DNA from: Actinocorallia longicatena
Lineage (GTDB): Bacteria > Actinomycetota > Actinomycetes > Streptosporangiales > Streptosporangiaceae
Assembly (NCBI RefSeq): GCF_039534125.1
Contig: NZ_BAAAUV010000033.1
Span: 1-64,000, forward strand
Direction of reading: 5' to 3'
DNA length: 64,000 nucleotides
The notes beneath the pieces were generated by a model that was not told the DNA's origin, ran no database searches, and worked only from the letters and a program-made list of their open reading frames with translations. Below, one piece after another: positions 16,734-24,734 of the stretch (position 1 is the stretch's first letter; each line of letters starts with the position of its first letter). The position numbers and the translations under genes are program-made.

Positions 16734-17702
16734 TCAGCGCGGGACGGCCAGCGGGGCGGGGGCCGCGGGGCGCGCCGGGGCGCTCGTGCGGGAGCGCTGG
16801 GTCCACGCCACGCACGCCACGACCGCGACGGCCGTCAGCCCGGTGGCCCAGTCGAGGCGCTCGTGCAGGAGCCATGCCGACCAGACCAGGGTCAGCAGCG
16901 GCTGGAGGAGCTGGATCTGGCTGGCGCGGGCGATCCCGGCCCTGGCCAACCCCGCGTACCAGGCGAAGAAGCCGAGGAACATCGAGAACGCCGAGACGTA
17001 GAGGAAGCCGGCGGCGGCCCTGCCCGTCCAGTGCGGGTCCGTGGTCGCCAGCAGCCAGAGGGTGGCGGGGACGGTGACCGGCGTCCACAGCACCAGCGCC
17101 CAGCAGATCACCTGCCAGGCGGGCATCTCACGGGCCAGGGCCCCGCCCTCCGCGTAGCCGACGGCCGCCAGCAGCAGCGCCCCCACCAGCAGCAGGTCCT
17201 GCGCGCCGAATCCGCCGTCGCCGCGCGTCACGGTGAACAGGGTCACGCACAGGGCCCCGCAGGCGGCGGCCAGCCAGAACCGCCACGGCGCCCGCTCCCC
17301 CGCCCGCACGACCCCGGCGATCGCGGTCGCGGCGGGGAGGAGCCCGATCACCACCGCGGCGTGCGCCGACGAGGCTCCGAAGTCCAGGGCGAGCGTGGAC
17401 AGCACGGGGAAGCCGAACACCACGCCGACCCCGACGATCGCCAGGCCGCGCCACTGCCGCCCGCGCGGCACCGTCAGGCGCGACCCGGACGGCGACCGCC
17501 TCGACCCCAGGTGGACGGCCGTCAGCGCCGTGGCGGCGAAGGCCGCGGCGAGGACGGCCCGGCCGATCGCGACCAGGTACGGGCCGAGGCCGTCGAGGGC
17601 CCAGAGAGTGCCGGGAAAGGTGAAGGAGAAGGACAGGACGCCGAGGAAGGCCAGGAGGAGCGCTCTTCGCATTTCACCAGTAGCGCTATCGTTATCTCTC
17701 AT
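16734..17702 (-). CDS. EamA/DMT-family transporter
   Basis: About 322 residues with ten membrane helices in two EamA repeats (FTFPGTLWALDGLGPYLVAI in the first; ASQIQLLQPLLTLVWSAWLL in the second). Members export metabolites such as amino acids. It is divergent from a MocR regulator gene, a common pairing. The start proposed overlaps the regulator ATG on the other strand and sits six bases after a TATCGT hexamer, so it may be leaderless; the alternative start at 17672 (MRRALLLAF) is also plausible. Confidence 0.8.
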   Translation of the reverse strand: MRDNDSATGEMRRALLLAFLGVLSFSFTFPGTLWALDGLGPYLVAIGRAVLAAAFAATALTAVHLGSRRSPSGSRLTVPRGRQWRGLAIVGVGVVFGFPVLSTLALDFGASSAHAAVVIGLLPAATAIAGVVRAGERAPWRFWLAAACGALCVTLFTVTRGDGGFGAQDLLLVGALLLAAVGYAEGGALAREMPAWQVICWALVLWTPVTVPATLWLLATTDPHWTGRAAAGFLYVSAFSMFLGFFAWYAGLARAGIARASQIQLLQPLLTLVWSAWLLHERLDWATGLTAVAVVACVAWTQRSRTSAPARPAAPAPLAVPR

Positions 17703-17715
17703 GTCCAACGATAGC
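17685..17715. promoter_or_regulatory. Shared divergent operator/promoter, GCTATCGTT-N13-AACGATAGC
   Basis: Nine-base perfect inverted arms at 17685-17693 and 17707-17715 flank the start codons of both divergent genes, which overlap in the palindrome CATG. Each arm contains TATCGT reading toward its own gene, five to eight bases before the ATG, a good position for a -10 element of a leaderless transcript. The arms are also a natural binding site for the MocR protein. Confidence 0.55.
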
Positions 17716-19083
17716 AGTGTGGCCTCTCTCGCCCGGAACCTGAGGGCCGAGGCCGCCGGGATGCGGGGTGGGGAGCGGCTGTCGTCGAGCCGGATGCTGG
17801 TCGAGCGCTACCGCGTGAGCCCGGTGACCGTCTCACGTGCCCTCGCGCTGCTGGCGGCGGAGGGCGTCGTGGTGACCCGGCCGGGGAGCGGCACCTTCGT
17901 CGCCGAGCGCAGGAGCGGTAGCGGTCCGGTGGACTTCGGCTGGCAGTCGGTGCCGCTCGGGCACCGCGCCCTGGACGTGGACGGGCTCTCGCAGCTGCTG
18001 GCTCCCGCCCCGGCGGGGGCGATCGCGCTGATCGGCGGCTATCTGCCGGACGAGGCGCAGCCGCTGCGGGCGCTGGCCGCAGCGAGCGCCCGCGCGGCCC
18101 GGCGGCCGAACGCCTGGGGGGTGCCGCCGCTCAGCGGCATCCCCGAGCTGCGCGCCTGGTTCGGCTCACTGGTCGGCGCCGATCCCGGCGACGTGCTGAT
18201 CGCCGACGGCGGCCAGGCCGCGCTCTGGACGATCCTGCGGTCGGTGCTGCAGCCCGGCGCGCCGCTGCTGATGGAGTCGCCGACCTACCACGGGGCGATC
18301 TCCGCGGCCAGGGCGGCGGGGCTGAGCCCGGTGCCGGTGCCGATGGACGGTGACGGGGTCAGGCCGGGCCTGCTCGCCGAGGCGTTCGCGATGACCGGGG
18401 CGCGGGCGTTCTACACGCAGCCCACCTTCCAGAACCCGACGGGCGTCGTGCTCTCGCCCGAGCGCCGCCGCGAGGTCGTCGAGGTCGCCAGGGCGGCGGG
18501 AGCGTTCGTGATCGAGGACGACTACGCCCGCCACCTCGCGATCACCTCTCCCCCGCCGCCCCTGGTCACCGGCGACCGGGACGGGACGGTCATCCACATC
18601 GCCTCGCTGACCAAGGCGACCGCTCCGTCGCTGCGGATCGCGGGGGTCGTCGCCCGCGGCCCGGTAGCGGAGCGGCTGCGGGCGACCCAGCTCGTGGAGT
18701 CCTTCTTCCCCGCCCGGCCGCTCCAGGAGACCGCGCTGGAGCTGGTGACCTCGCCCGCCTGGCCGCGCCATCTGCGCGCGGTCTCGGCCGACCTGCGCCG
18801 CCGCCGCGACGTGCTCGCCGCGGCGCTCGCCGAGCATCTGCCGGAGGCCCATCTCACCCGGCTCCCGCAGGGCGGCCTGCACCTGTGGGTGCGGCTGCCC
18901 GACGGGCGGGACGACCTGCTGGTGCGCGACGCCGCCCGGGCGAACGGGGTCCTGGTCGGTCCCGGCCGGCCCTACTTCCCGGCCGAGCCGCCCGCGCCGC
19001 ATCTGCGCCTCAGCTACAGCACCGCCACGGACGAAGCGCTGTCCGAGGGCGTGCGGCGGCTGGCGGCGGCGCTGCGGGACTGA
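17701..19083 (+). CDS. MocR/PdxR-like PLP-dependent transcriptional regulator
   Basis: The 460-residue protein joins an N-terminal GntR-type winged helix (LVERYRVSPVTVSRALALLA and EGVVVTRPGSGTFVAER) to a fold-type I aminotransferase domain. The PLP-binding features are visible: NPTGVVLSPERR, IEDDYARHL and the Schiff-base lysine in SLTKATAPSLRI. It probably senses PLP or an amino acid and controls the divergent EamA exporter. No ribosome-binding site precedes the ATG, consistent with a leaderless start. Confidence 0.88.
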   Translation: MSNDSSVASLARNLRAEAAGMRGGERLSSSRMLVERYRVSPVTVSRALALLAAEGVVVTRPGSGTFVAERRSGSGPVDFGWQSVPLGHRALDVDGLSQLLAPAPAGAIALIGGYLPDEAQPLRALAAASARAARRPNAWGVPPLSGIPELRAWFGSLVGADPGDVLIADGGQAALWTILRSVLQPGAPLLMESPTYHGAISAARAAGLSPVPVPMDGDGVRPGLLAEAFAMTGARAFYTQPTFQNPTGVVLSPERRREVVEVARAAGAFVIEDDYARHLAITSPPPPLVTGDRDGTVIHIASLTKATAPSLRIAGVVARGPVAERLRATQLVESFFPARPLQETALELVTSPAWPRHLRAVSADLRRRRDVLAAALAEHLPEAHLTRLPQGGLHLWVRLPDGRDDLLVRDAARANGVLVGPGRPYFPAEPPAPHLRLSYSTATDEALSEGVRRLAAALRD

Positions 19084-19172
19084 GCCTCGGGCGCGAGCCG
19101 GGTCCTCCGGTCCTCTTCCGCGGCACGGGCCCGGTCGAGGGCCAGCTTGGCGAGGTAGGGCAGGGCGTTCAT
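19014..19172 (-). CDS. Small hypothetical protein (52 aa), antisense overlap with the MocR gene
   Basis: The ATG has a strong GGAGGTG ribosome-binding site five bases upstream. The product starts MNALPYLAKLALDRARAAEE, an amphipathic helix, then becomes Arg/Ser-rich. Its last 70 bp overlap the 3' end of the MocR gene on the other strand. Upstream it faces the CGNR gene divergently. I recognise no family. The ribosome-binding site and the tidy helix are the main support. Confidence 0.45.
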   Translation of the reverse strand: MNALPYLAKLALDRARAAEEDRRTRLAPEAQSRSAAASRRTPSDSASSVAVL

Positions 19173-19259
19173 CGTGCACCTCCGGCAGTTCGACACCACC
19201 TATGACGCTACGCCGGTGTCGCCTTCCTCGCAACCGGCTAAACGGTTACACTGGTGTCG

Positions 19260-19835
19260 ATGAACGAGAACGCCGCGCTCCTGCTGAGGGACTTCGCGAA
19301 CACCCTGGACGTCGAGGAATCGGCCGACGCGCTCGGCTCCCCCGCCGATCTCGCCGCCTGGCTGGACGAGCGGGACCTGAACGCCCCGGACCCGGACGCC
19401 CCGGACCCGGACACCCCGGACCCGGGCACCCCGGGCCCGGCCGCGGAACCCGACCTCGGGAACGCTCTCGCGCTGCGAGAGGCGCTGCGCGCGGCGATGG
19501 CCGCCCACCACGACGGCGGCGAGGGCGACCCCGCCGCGCTGGACGCCGCCCTGCGGCCCTATCCGCTGCGCGTCGGCCACGGGCCCGGCGGCCCCCGGCT
19601 CCTGCCCGCGGCCGGAGACCCCGCCGCCTGGCTGGCCGCGGCCCTCGTGGAGGCGAGGTCCGACGGCACCTGGATCCGGCTCAAGATCTGTCCCGCCGAG
19701 GACTGCCGCTGGTCGTTCCTCGACACGTCCAGGAACCGTTCCCGCACCTGGTGCGACATGAAGGTCTGCGGAAACCGCACCAAGACCAGGGCCTACCGGG
19801 CCCGCCGGACGCCCGGCCCCGGGCCGACCCAGTAG
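19260..19835 (+). CDS. CGNR zinc-finger (ABATE domain) protein
   Basis: The roughly 191-residue protein has an N-terminal ABATE-type region (LLRDFANTLDVEESADAL) and a C-terminal CGNR zinc finger. The ligands are visible as CPAEDCRWSFLDTSRN and WCDMKVCGNRTKTRAYR, giving a Cys4-type site. It is thought to be a transcription regulator, with the ABATE part possibly binding a stress ligand. The ATG has a GTG six bases upstream that could also be used. A Pro-Asp repeat near residues 42-60 is described separately. Confidence 0.85.
   Translation: MNENAALLLRDFANTLDVEESADALGSPADLAAWLDERDLNAPDPDAPDPDTPDPGTPGPAAEPDLGNALALREALRAAMAAHHDGGEGDPAALDAALRPYPLRVGHGPGGPRLLPAAGDPAAWLAAALVEARSDGTWIRLKICPAEDCRWSFLDTSRNRSRTWCDMKVCGNRTKTRAYRARRTPGPGPTQ
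19383..19440 (+). repeat. 15-bp tandem repeat coding a Pro-Asp-rich linker
   Basis: About four copies of a CCGGACCCGGACGCC-like unit encode PDPDA/PDPDT/PDPGT pentads inside the CGNR protein. In-frame units mean that copy number can change without a frameshift, giving a variable-length linker. Confidence 0.7.
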
Positions 19836-19846
19836 CGTTGCGGCTC

Positions 19847-20386
19847 ATGAAGGCGGATGTGGGCGTACGGGAAGCGCGGCGCGGCGACGCCGCGGCGGTG
19901 GCGGAGATCCAGGTCAGGGCCTGGCAGTCGGCCTACCGGGGGTTCATGCCCGCCGAGACCCTCGCCGCCCTGCCCGAGGGCGTCGGGCGGTTCCGCGAGC
20001 AGTGGGCCGAGGCCGCCGCGGCGCCCGCCCGGCACCGGCTGCTCGTCGCGGTCGCCGAGGGGATCGTCACCGGCTTCGCCGCCTACTCCCCCGCCACCGA
20101 CCCCGACCAGGACGAGACGGCCGCCGAGCTGATCGCCCTGCACGTCGACCCGTTGCGGGCCCGCGAGGGCCACGGCAGCCGCCTGCTCGCCGCCGCCGTC
20201 GACCTGCTGCGCGAGGACTCCTACGCGACGGTCGTCACCTGGGTCTTCACCGAGGACGCCGCCCTGCGCGGCTTCCTCGAGCCCGCCGGATGGGCGCCCG
20301 ACGAGGCCACCAGGACCCTCGAACTGGACGAACCCGTCCACATGATCCGGCTCCACACGAACCTTTCGGCGGAACCGGCCGTCTAG
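19847..20386 (+). CDS. GNAT-family N-acetyltransferase
   Basis: The 179-residue protein has the GNAT fold: VREARRGDAAAVAEIQVRAW, the acetyl-CoA pyrophosphate loop after the LIALHVDPLRAREGHGSRLL strand, and VVTWVFTEDAALRGFLEPAGW. The substrate is not predictable. It lies 11 bp after the CGNR gene, so the two are probably co-transcribed. Its TAG stop codon forms the first bases of the palindromic repeat that follows, meaning the element inserted exactly at the end of the gene or supplied the stop codon. Confidence 0.87.
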   Translation: MKADVGVREARRGDAAAVAEIQVRAWQSAYRGFMPAETLAALPEGVGRFREQWAEAAAAPARHRLLVAVAEGIVTGFAAYSPATDPDQDETAAELIALHVDPLRAREGHGSRLLAAAVDLLREDSYATVVTWVFTEDAALRGFLEPAGWAPDEATRTLELDEPVHMIRLHTNLSAEPAV

Positions 20387-20549
20387 GGGCTGTTTCAAAG
20401 TCAACTGCCCTACTGCGCGGCGCCCAGGCACGCACCTCGCGAGGTTGTCGTCGGTCGCCGACCCAACCAGGTCGACTCCCTCCTCCGCCCCCGCGAGGCA
20501 CGCACCTGGACGCCGCTCGCCACGGGCGCCGACTTTGAAACAGCCCCTA
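20384..20549. repeat. Palindromic MITE-like repeat, copy 2 (166 bp)
   Basis: A 19-bp perfect terminal inverted repeat (20384-20402 and 20531-20549; core CTGTTTCAAAGTC) encloses a non-coding interior. The end blocks match the repeat at 747-836 in the opposite orientation, but both arms differ by the same compensating changes (TCTCGAA to TTTCAAA). The interior is 76 bp longer and contains a GGCACGCACCT direct repeat. TA flanks both ends. It lies 8 bp before the next ATG, so it forms the leader of that gene. Confidence 0.78.
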
Positions 20550-20557
20550 AGCCCTGC

Positions 20558-21544
20558 ATGAAATGGGTCTGGCGAATACTCGCGTTCGGGACGGGCCTGA
20601 TCCTGCTGTTCGGCGTCCAGACCTGGGTCTGGTGGCAGGGCGACCCCGAGGCGGGCGGCACGGAGACCAACGCCCTGTGGGCCCGCCACCAGTGGGTCGG
20701 CGAGGCGCACACCGAGGCCGAGTACGCGGGCTTCGTCCGGCTGCTCCGGCAGAACAAGATCACTGACGTCTACTTCCACGCGGGCCCGTTCGAGCCGGAC
20801 GGGACGATCCCGCCGGGCAAGTACGCCCACGCCCGCGAGCTCACCGCAGCGATGCGCCGTCTCGCCCCCGACGTGCGGATCCAGGCCTACCTCGGGCAGA
20901 TCCGCGTGGTCGAGGGCCACGGCGTCCTCGACCTGGACGACCCCGCGAACCGCCGGCGGATGGTCGCGAGCGCACAGATCATGATCGGCCTCGGGTTCGA
21001 CGGCATCCACTACGACCTCGAGCCGATCTACCCCGGCGACACCGCCTTCCTCGGCCTGCTCGACGCCACCAGGAAGATCGCCCCGCTGCTGTCGGTGGCC
21101 CTGGAGCAGCAGACGCTCGTCGACGCCGCCCAGCCCGTCCTCGACGCCCTCCTGCCCCGCTCCGGCCGCTTCAAGTACCCCGCCCGCCCCACCGACGGCT
21201 ACCTGCGCGAGGTCGCCCGCAGGGTCGACCAGGTCGCGATCATGGCCTACGACACGGAGATGCCGACGGAGAGCCTGGTCGGACGGCACTTCGCCTGGCA
21301 CACCGAGCACACCCTCCGGGTGATCGGCGACCGGGTCACCGTCTTCATCGGCGTGCCGACCTATCCGGCCCTCTTCGACTGGTCGGAAACCCTTCCGGTC
21401 GCCGTCCGCGGGGTCCGCAAGGGCCTCGACGCGCTGGGCCGCGCCCCCGCCAAGCCGTTCGGCCTGGGCGTCTACGCCGACTGGACGACCTCCGAGGCGG
21501 ACTGGGCAGATTACCGACGGGTATGGCCACCCCACGCAAGGTGA
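20558..21544 (+). CDS. Membrane-anchored GH18-like TIM-barrel protein
   Basis: The 328-residue protein begins with an uncleaved-looking signal anchor (WRILAFGTGLILLFGVQTWV), so the bulk is extracytoplasmic. The motif FDGIHYDLEP at residues 147-156 matches the DGxxxDxE acid/base motif of family-18-like barrels, with Asp153 and Glu155 as candidate catalytic residues. Substrate unknown; chitin-like or peptidoglycan-derived glycans are possible (inference). The ATG is only 8 bp past the palindromic repeat, which must contribute its 5' untranslated region; no clear ribosome-binding site is visible between them. Confidence 0.7.
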   Translation: MKWVWRILAFGTGLILLFGVQTWVWWQGDPEAGGTETNALWARHQWVGEAHTEAEYAGFVRLLRQNKITDVYFHAGPFEPDGTIPPGKYAHARELTAAMRRLAPDVRIQAYLGQIRVVEGHGVLDLDDPANRRRMVASAQIMIGLGFDGIHYDLEPIYPGDTAFLGLLDATRKIAPLLSVALEQQTLVDAAQPVLDALLPRSGRFKYPARPTDGYLREVARRVDQVAIMAYDTEMPTESLVGRHFAWHTEHTLRVIGDRVTVFIGVPTYPALFDWSETLPVAVRGVRKGLDALGRAPAKPFGLGVYADWTTSEADWADYRRVWPPHAR

Positions 21545-21682
21545 CATAACTCACTCCTTCCCGATACCCCCGTTGCAACGTTCCCGTTTCCACGTCTTCG
21601 CAGGTCAACAAGGGTGTTGCCGAACGCCCCGCACGGGGTAAACATCGGTGCGGCGGCCCCGGTAAGCCGCGGGAAGAGGGCG

Positions 21683-21901
21683 ATGAGCATGGAGTACAGC
21701 GCGCAGCAGACGCTGGCCGAACTCACCGACGAGTTCGCGGGCTGGCGTATCGGCCGGGGCGGTTCCGGTCACTGGTGGGCGGTGCGCGAGAACGACCTGA
21801 TCCGGACGCCGCACGTGGAGGAGCTCCGCGCCACGCTGACGTCCCTGGCCGAATCCCTCACCCACGGAAGGACGGGCGAACTGGCCGACATGGTGGGCTG
21901 A
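21683..21901 (+). CDS. Small hypothetical protein (72 aa)
   Basis: The ATG follows a GAAGAGGG site. The product starts MSMEYSAQQTLAELTDEFA and includes WRIGRGGSGHWWAVREN and a predicted helix with ELRATLTSLAESL. This pattern occurs in small uncharacterised proteins of filamentous actinomycetes. No catalytic residues are evident; it is probably a soluble alpha/beta protein. Monocistronic, 140 bp after the GH18-like gene and 140 bp before dapA. An ATG two codons downstream is also possible. Confidence 0.6.
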   Translation: MSMEYSAQQTLAELTDEFAGWRIGRGGSGHWWAVRENDLIRTPHVEELRATLTSLAESLTHGRTGELADMVG

Positions 21902-21963
21902 AAGTAACGTTTCGGAATCTCGCCAGAAAACCACCGTAACGCGGGAAATGCATGTCACGATGA

Positions 21964-22027
21964 CGGAGGTAGACGCCGTCGATCTGCGTACCCCCGAGCG
22001 TAGATCGGCGGCGTCTGCCGTCCTCCG
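21964..22027 (+). promoter_or_regulatory. Long stem-loop in the dapA leader
   Basis: Twenty-base arms (21969-21988 and 21999-22018) pair completely in RNA, three positions being G-U wobbles, around a 10-base loop. A further six-base CGGAGG/CCTCCG pairing extends the stem after a small bulge. The structure ends 14 bp before the dapA ATG, so it may cover the ribosome-binding region, block RNase access, or act as a terminator for upstream transcription. There is no T-run. Confidence 0.65.
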
Positions 22028-22041
22028 GTACGGTTCATGCC

Positions 22042-22959
22042 ATGGCACCCAGCACTACACCCGACGCCCCGTTCGGCCGGATGCTGACCGCTATGGTCAC
22101 CCCGATCAACCCGGACGGCTCCGTGGACTTCGACGCGGCGGCAGCCCTGGCGACCTACCTGGTCGAGGAGCAGCGCCACGACGGACTGGTGATCAACGGC
22201 ACCACCGGAGAGTCGCCCACCACCAACGACGACGAGAAAGAGCGCGTCCTGCGCGCCGTCGTCGAGGCGGTCGGGGACCGGGCGTCGATCGTGTTCGGCG
22301 CGGGCAGCAACGACACCCAGCACAGCATCAAGCTGGCCCGCATGGCCCAGGACGCCGGCGCCGACGGCCTGCTGACGGTCACGCCGTACTACAACAAGCC
22401 CCCGCAGGAGGGCGTGTTCCGGCACATGACGGCCATCGCCGACTCCACTGACCTGCCGGTCATGCTGTACGACATCCCCGGCCGCGCGGGCATCCCGATC
22501 GAGGTCGACACCCTCATCCGGCTCGGCGCGCATGAGAAGATCGTCGCGGTGAAGGACGCCAAGGCCGACCTCTTCGCCTCCTCCCGGGTCATGGCGGCGA
22601 CGGACCTGGCCTTCTACTCCGGGGACGACCCGCTGAACCTCGCCTGGCTGTCCCAGGGGGCCGTCGGCTTCGTCTCGGTCGTGGGGCACGTGGCGGGCGC
22701 CGACCTGCATGAGATGATTGACCTATACAAGTGCGGTGACACCGCCGGAGCGCTCGCGATCCACCGCAGGCTGCTCCCGGTGATCACCGCGATCATGACG
22801 CGCACCCAGGGCGTCATCGCGGTCAAGGCCGCGCTGAGGCTCCTGGGCAAGCCCGGCGGGAGCGTACGCCTCCCTCTGGTGGACGCCACGCCTGAATTCG
22901 TGGCACAGCTACGTGAAGACCTGATCGCAGGGGGAATCAAAGTGGAGGCTACTGAGTGA
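22042..22959 (+). CDS. dapA: 4-hydroxy-tetrahydrodipicolinate synthase
   Basis: The 305-residue class I aldolase-like protein has INGTTGESPTTNDDEK, TPYYNKPPQEG, the Tyr of LPVMLYDIPGR and the Schiff-base Lys171 in IVAVKDAK. It condenses pyruvate with aspartate semialdehyde in the lysine/DAP branch that feeds peptidoglycan. rnj follows after 22 bp, forming the usual actinobacterial dapA-rnj pair. The next pathway gene, dapB, lies about 6 kb away on the other strand. A strong hairpin precedes the gene. Confidence 0.95.
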   Translation: MAPSTTPDAPFGRMLTAMVTPINPDGSVDFDAAAALATYLVEEQRHDGLVINGTTGESPTTNDDEKERVLRAVVEAVGDRASIVFGAGSNDTQHSIKLARMAQDAGADGLLTVTPYYNKPPQEGVFRHMTAIADSTDLPVMLYDIPGRAGIPIEVDTLIRLGAHEKIVAVKDAKADLFASSRVMAATDLAFYSGDDPLNLAWLSQGAVGFVSVVGHVAGADLHEMIDLYKCGDTAGALAIHRRLLPVITAIMTRTQGVIAVKAALRLLGKPGGSVRLPLVDATPEFVAQLREDLIAGGIKVEATE

Positions 22960-22981
22960 GCTGCATGAGCGGGGTGGGCCG

Positions 22982-24670
22982 ATGAGCCACCCGCATCCCG
23001 AGCTGAGCAGACCGCCGAAGCCGGCGGCCGGAGCCCTGCGCATCGTCGCGCTGGGCGGGCTCGGCGAGATCGGCCGCAACATGGCCGTGTTCGAGTACGA
23101 CAAGCGGCTGCTGATCGTCGACTGCGGGGTGCTCTTCCCGGAGGAGGAGCAGCCCGGCGTCGACCTGATCCTGCCGGACTTCGACTACATCCGGGACCGC
23201 CTGGACGACATCGAGGCCGTGGTCCTCACCCACGGGCACGAGGACCACATCGGAGCGGTGCCGTACCTGCTGCGTGAGCGCGGGGACATTCCGCTCATCG
23301 GCTCGCGGCTGACGCTGGCCCTGATCGAGGCCAAGCTGCAGGAACACCGGATCAAGCCGATCCTGCAGGTCGTCGCGGACGGCGAGCGCCGCACGGTCGG
23401 CCCGTTCGACTGCGAGTTCCTGTCGGTCACGCACTCGATCCCGGACGCCCTGGCGGTCGCCATCCGCACACCCGCCGGGCTCGTCGTCCACACCGGCGAC
23501 TTCAAGATGGACCAGCTTCCGCTCGACGGCCGGCTCACCGACCTGCCGTCGTTCGCGCGGCTCGGGTCCGAGGGCATCGACCTTCTGATGTCGGACTCGA
23601 CCAACGCCGAGGTGCCGGGGTTCGTCACGGCGGAGCGCGACATCTCCGCGGCCATCAACAACGTGTTCCGCACGGCCGAGGAGCGCGTCATCGTCGCCTC
23701 CTTCGCCTCGCACGTCCACCGGGTCCAGCAGGTGCTGAACGCGGCGGCCGCGGCGAACCGCAAGGTCGCCTTCGTGGGCCGTTCGATGGTCCGCAACATG
23801 GGCGTCGCCAAGGACCTGGGCTACCTCGACGTGCCCGACGGCCTGCTGGTCGAGCTCAAGCAGCTCGACGAGCTGCCGCCGGAGCGGGTCGTGCTGGTGT
23901 GCACGGGGTCGCAGGGCGAGCCGATGTCGGCGCTGTCCCGGATGGCCAACCGCGACCACCACCAGATCCGGATCACCGAGCGCGACACGGTCATGCTGGC
24001 CTCGTCGCTGATCCCCGGCAACGAGAACTCGGTCAACCGGGTGATCAACGGGCTGACCCGCTGGGGCGCCCGCGTCGTGCACAAGGGCAACGCCCTGGTC
24101 CACGTGTCGGGTCACTCCTCGGCCGGTGAGCTGGTGTTCCTGCTCAACCTGACCAAGCCGTCGAACTTCATGCCGGTGCACGGCGAGTGGCGGCACCTGC
24201 GGGCGCACGCCAAGCTGGCCGCGCTCACGGGCGTCCCGGACGAGAACATCGTCATCGCCGAGGACGGCGTGGTCGTCGACCTCGTCGACGGCCAGGCGAA
24301 GATCGTCGGCGCGGTTCCGGCCGGCTACGTCTACGTGGACGGCAGCAGCGTCGGGGAGATCACCGAGACGTCGCTCAAGGACCGCCGGATCCTCGGCGAG
24401 GAGGGCTTCGTCTCCGTCGTGGTCGTGGTCGACTCGACGTCGGGCAAGGTCGTGGCCGGTCCCGAGATCCACGCCCGCGGCGCGGGTATCGGCGACCAGG
24501 ACTTCAACGAGATCATCGACCGTATCCGGGCGACCCTCCAGGAAGCCGCGGACGACGGGGTCTCCGACACCCACCAGATCCGGCAGCGCATGCGCCGGGT
24601 CGTCGGCAAGTGGGTCAGCGAGTCCTACCGCAGGCGTCCGATGATCGTTCCGGTCGTCGTCGAGGTCTGA
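22982..24670 (+). CDS. rnj: Ribonuclease J
   Basis: The 562-residue protein is a metallo-beta-lactamase/beta-CASP nuclease. The zinc motif is THGHEDHIGAVPYLL; LMSDSTNAEVPG, SHVHRVQQVLN and HVSGHSSAGELVFLLNLTKP are RNase J hallmarks, and a C-terminal domain completes the protein. It degrades and matures RNA by 5'-exonucleolytic and endonucleolytic cleavage, and in actinobacteria works with RNase E and PNPase. Co-transcribed with dapA. A classical terminator follows. Confidence 0.94.
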   Translation: MSHPHPELSRPPKPAAGALRIVALGGLGEIGRNMAVFEYDKRLLIVDCGVLFPEEEQPGVDLILPDFDYIRDRLDDIEAVVLTHGHEDHIGAVPYLLRERGDIPLIGSRLTLALIEAKLQEHRIKPILQVVADGERRTVGPFDCEFLSVTHSIPDALAVAIRTPAGLVVHTGDFKMDQLPLDGRLTDLPSFARLGSEGIDLLMSDSTNAEVPGFVTAERDISAAINNVFRTAEERVIVASFASHVHRVQQVLNAAAAANRKVAFVGRSMVRNMGVAKDLGYLDVPDGLLVELKQLDELPPERVVLVCTGSQGEPMSALSRMANRDHHQIRITERDTVMLASSLIPGNENSVNRVINGLTRWGARVVHKGNALVHVSGHSSAGELVFLLNLTKPSNFMPVHGEWRHLRAHAKLAALTGVPDENIVIAEDGVVVDLVDGQAKIVGAVPAGYVYVDGSSVGEITETSLKDRRILGEEGFVSVVVVVDSTSGKVVAGPEIHARGAGIGDQDFNEIIDRIRATLQEAADDGVSDTHQIRQRMRRVVGKWVSESYRRRPMIVPVVVEV

Positions 24671-24688
24671 CGGGCATCATCGCGATGA

Positions 24689-24722
24689 GAAGGGGCAGGG
24701 CGACCTGCCCCTTCTTTCTTTT
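24689..24722 (+). terminator. Rho-independent terminator of the dapA-rnj operon
   Basis: Eleven-base perfect arms GAAGGGGCAGG and CCTGCCCCTTC with a GCGA loop, then TTTCTTTT. One of the clearest terminators in the window. Confidence 0.92.
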
Positions 24723-24734
24723 CTCTCGTACCGG

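Noticed and set aside
21964..22027. A lysine riboswitch upstream of dapA
   Set aside because: Only one long stem is present; the multi-helix lysine aptamer core is not visible and the leader is too short.
21948..22451. An open frame starting ahead of dapA with a Met codon in the hairpin
   Set aside because: It is in another frame of dapA and lacks any protein features; the dapA frame has all catalytic residues.
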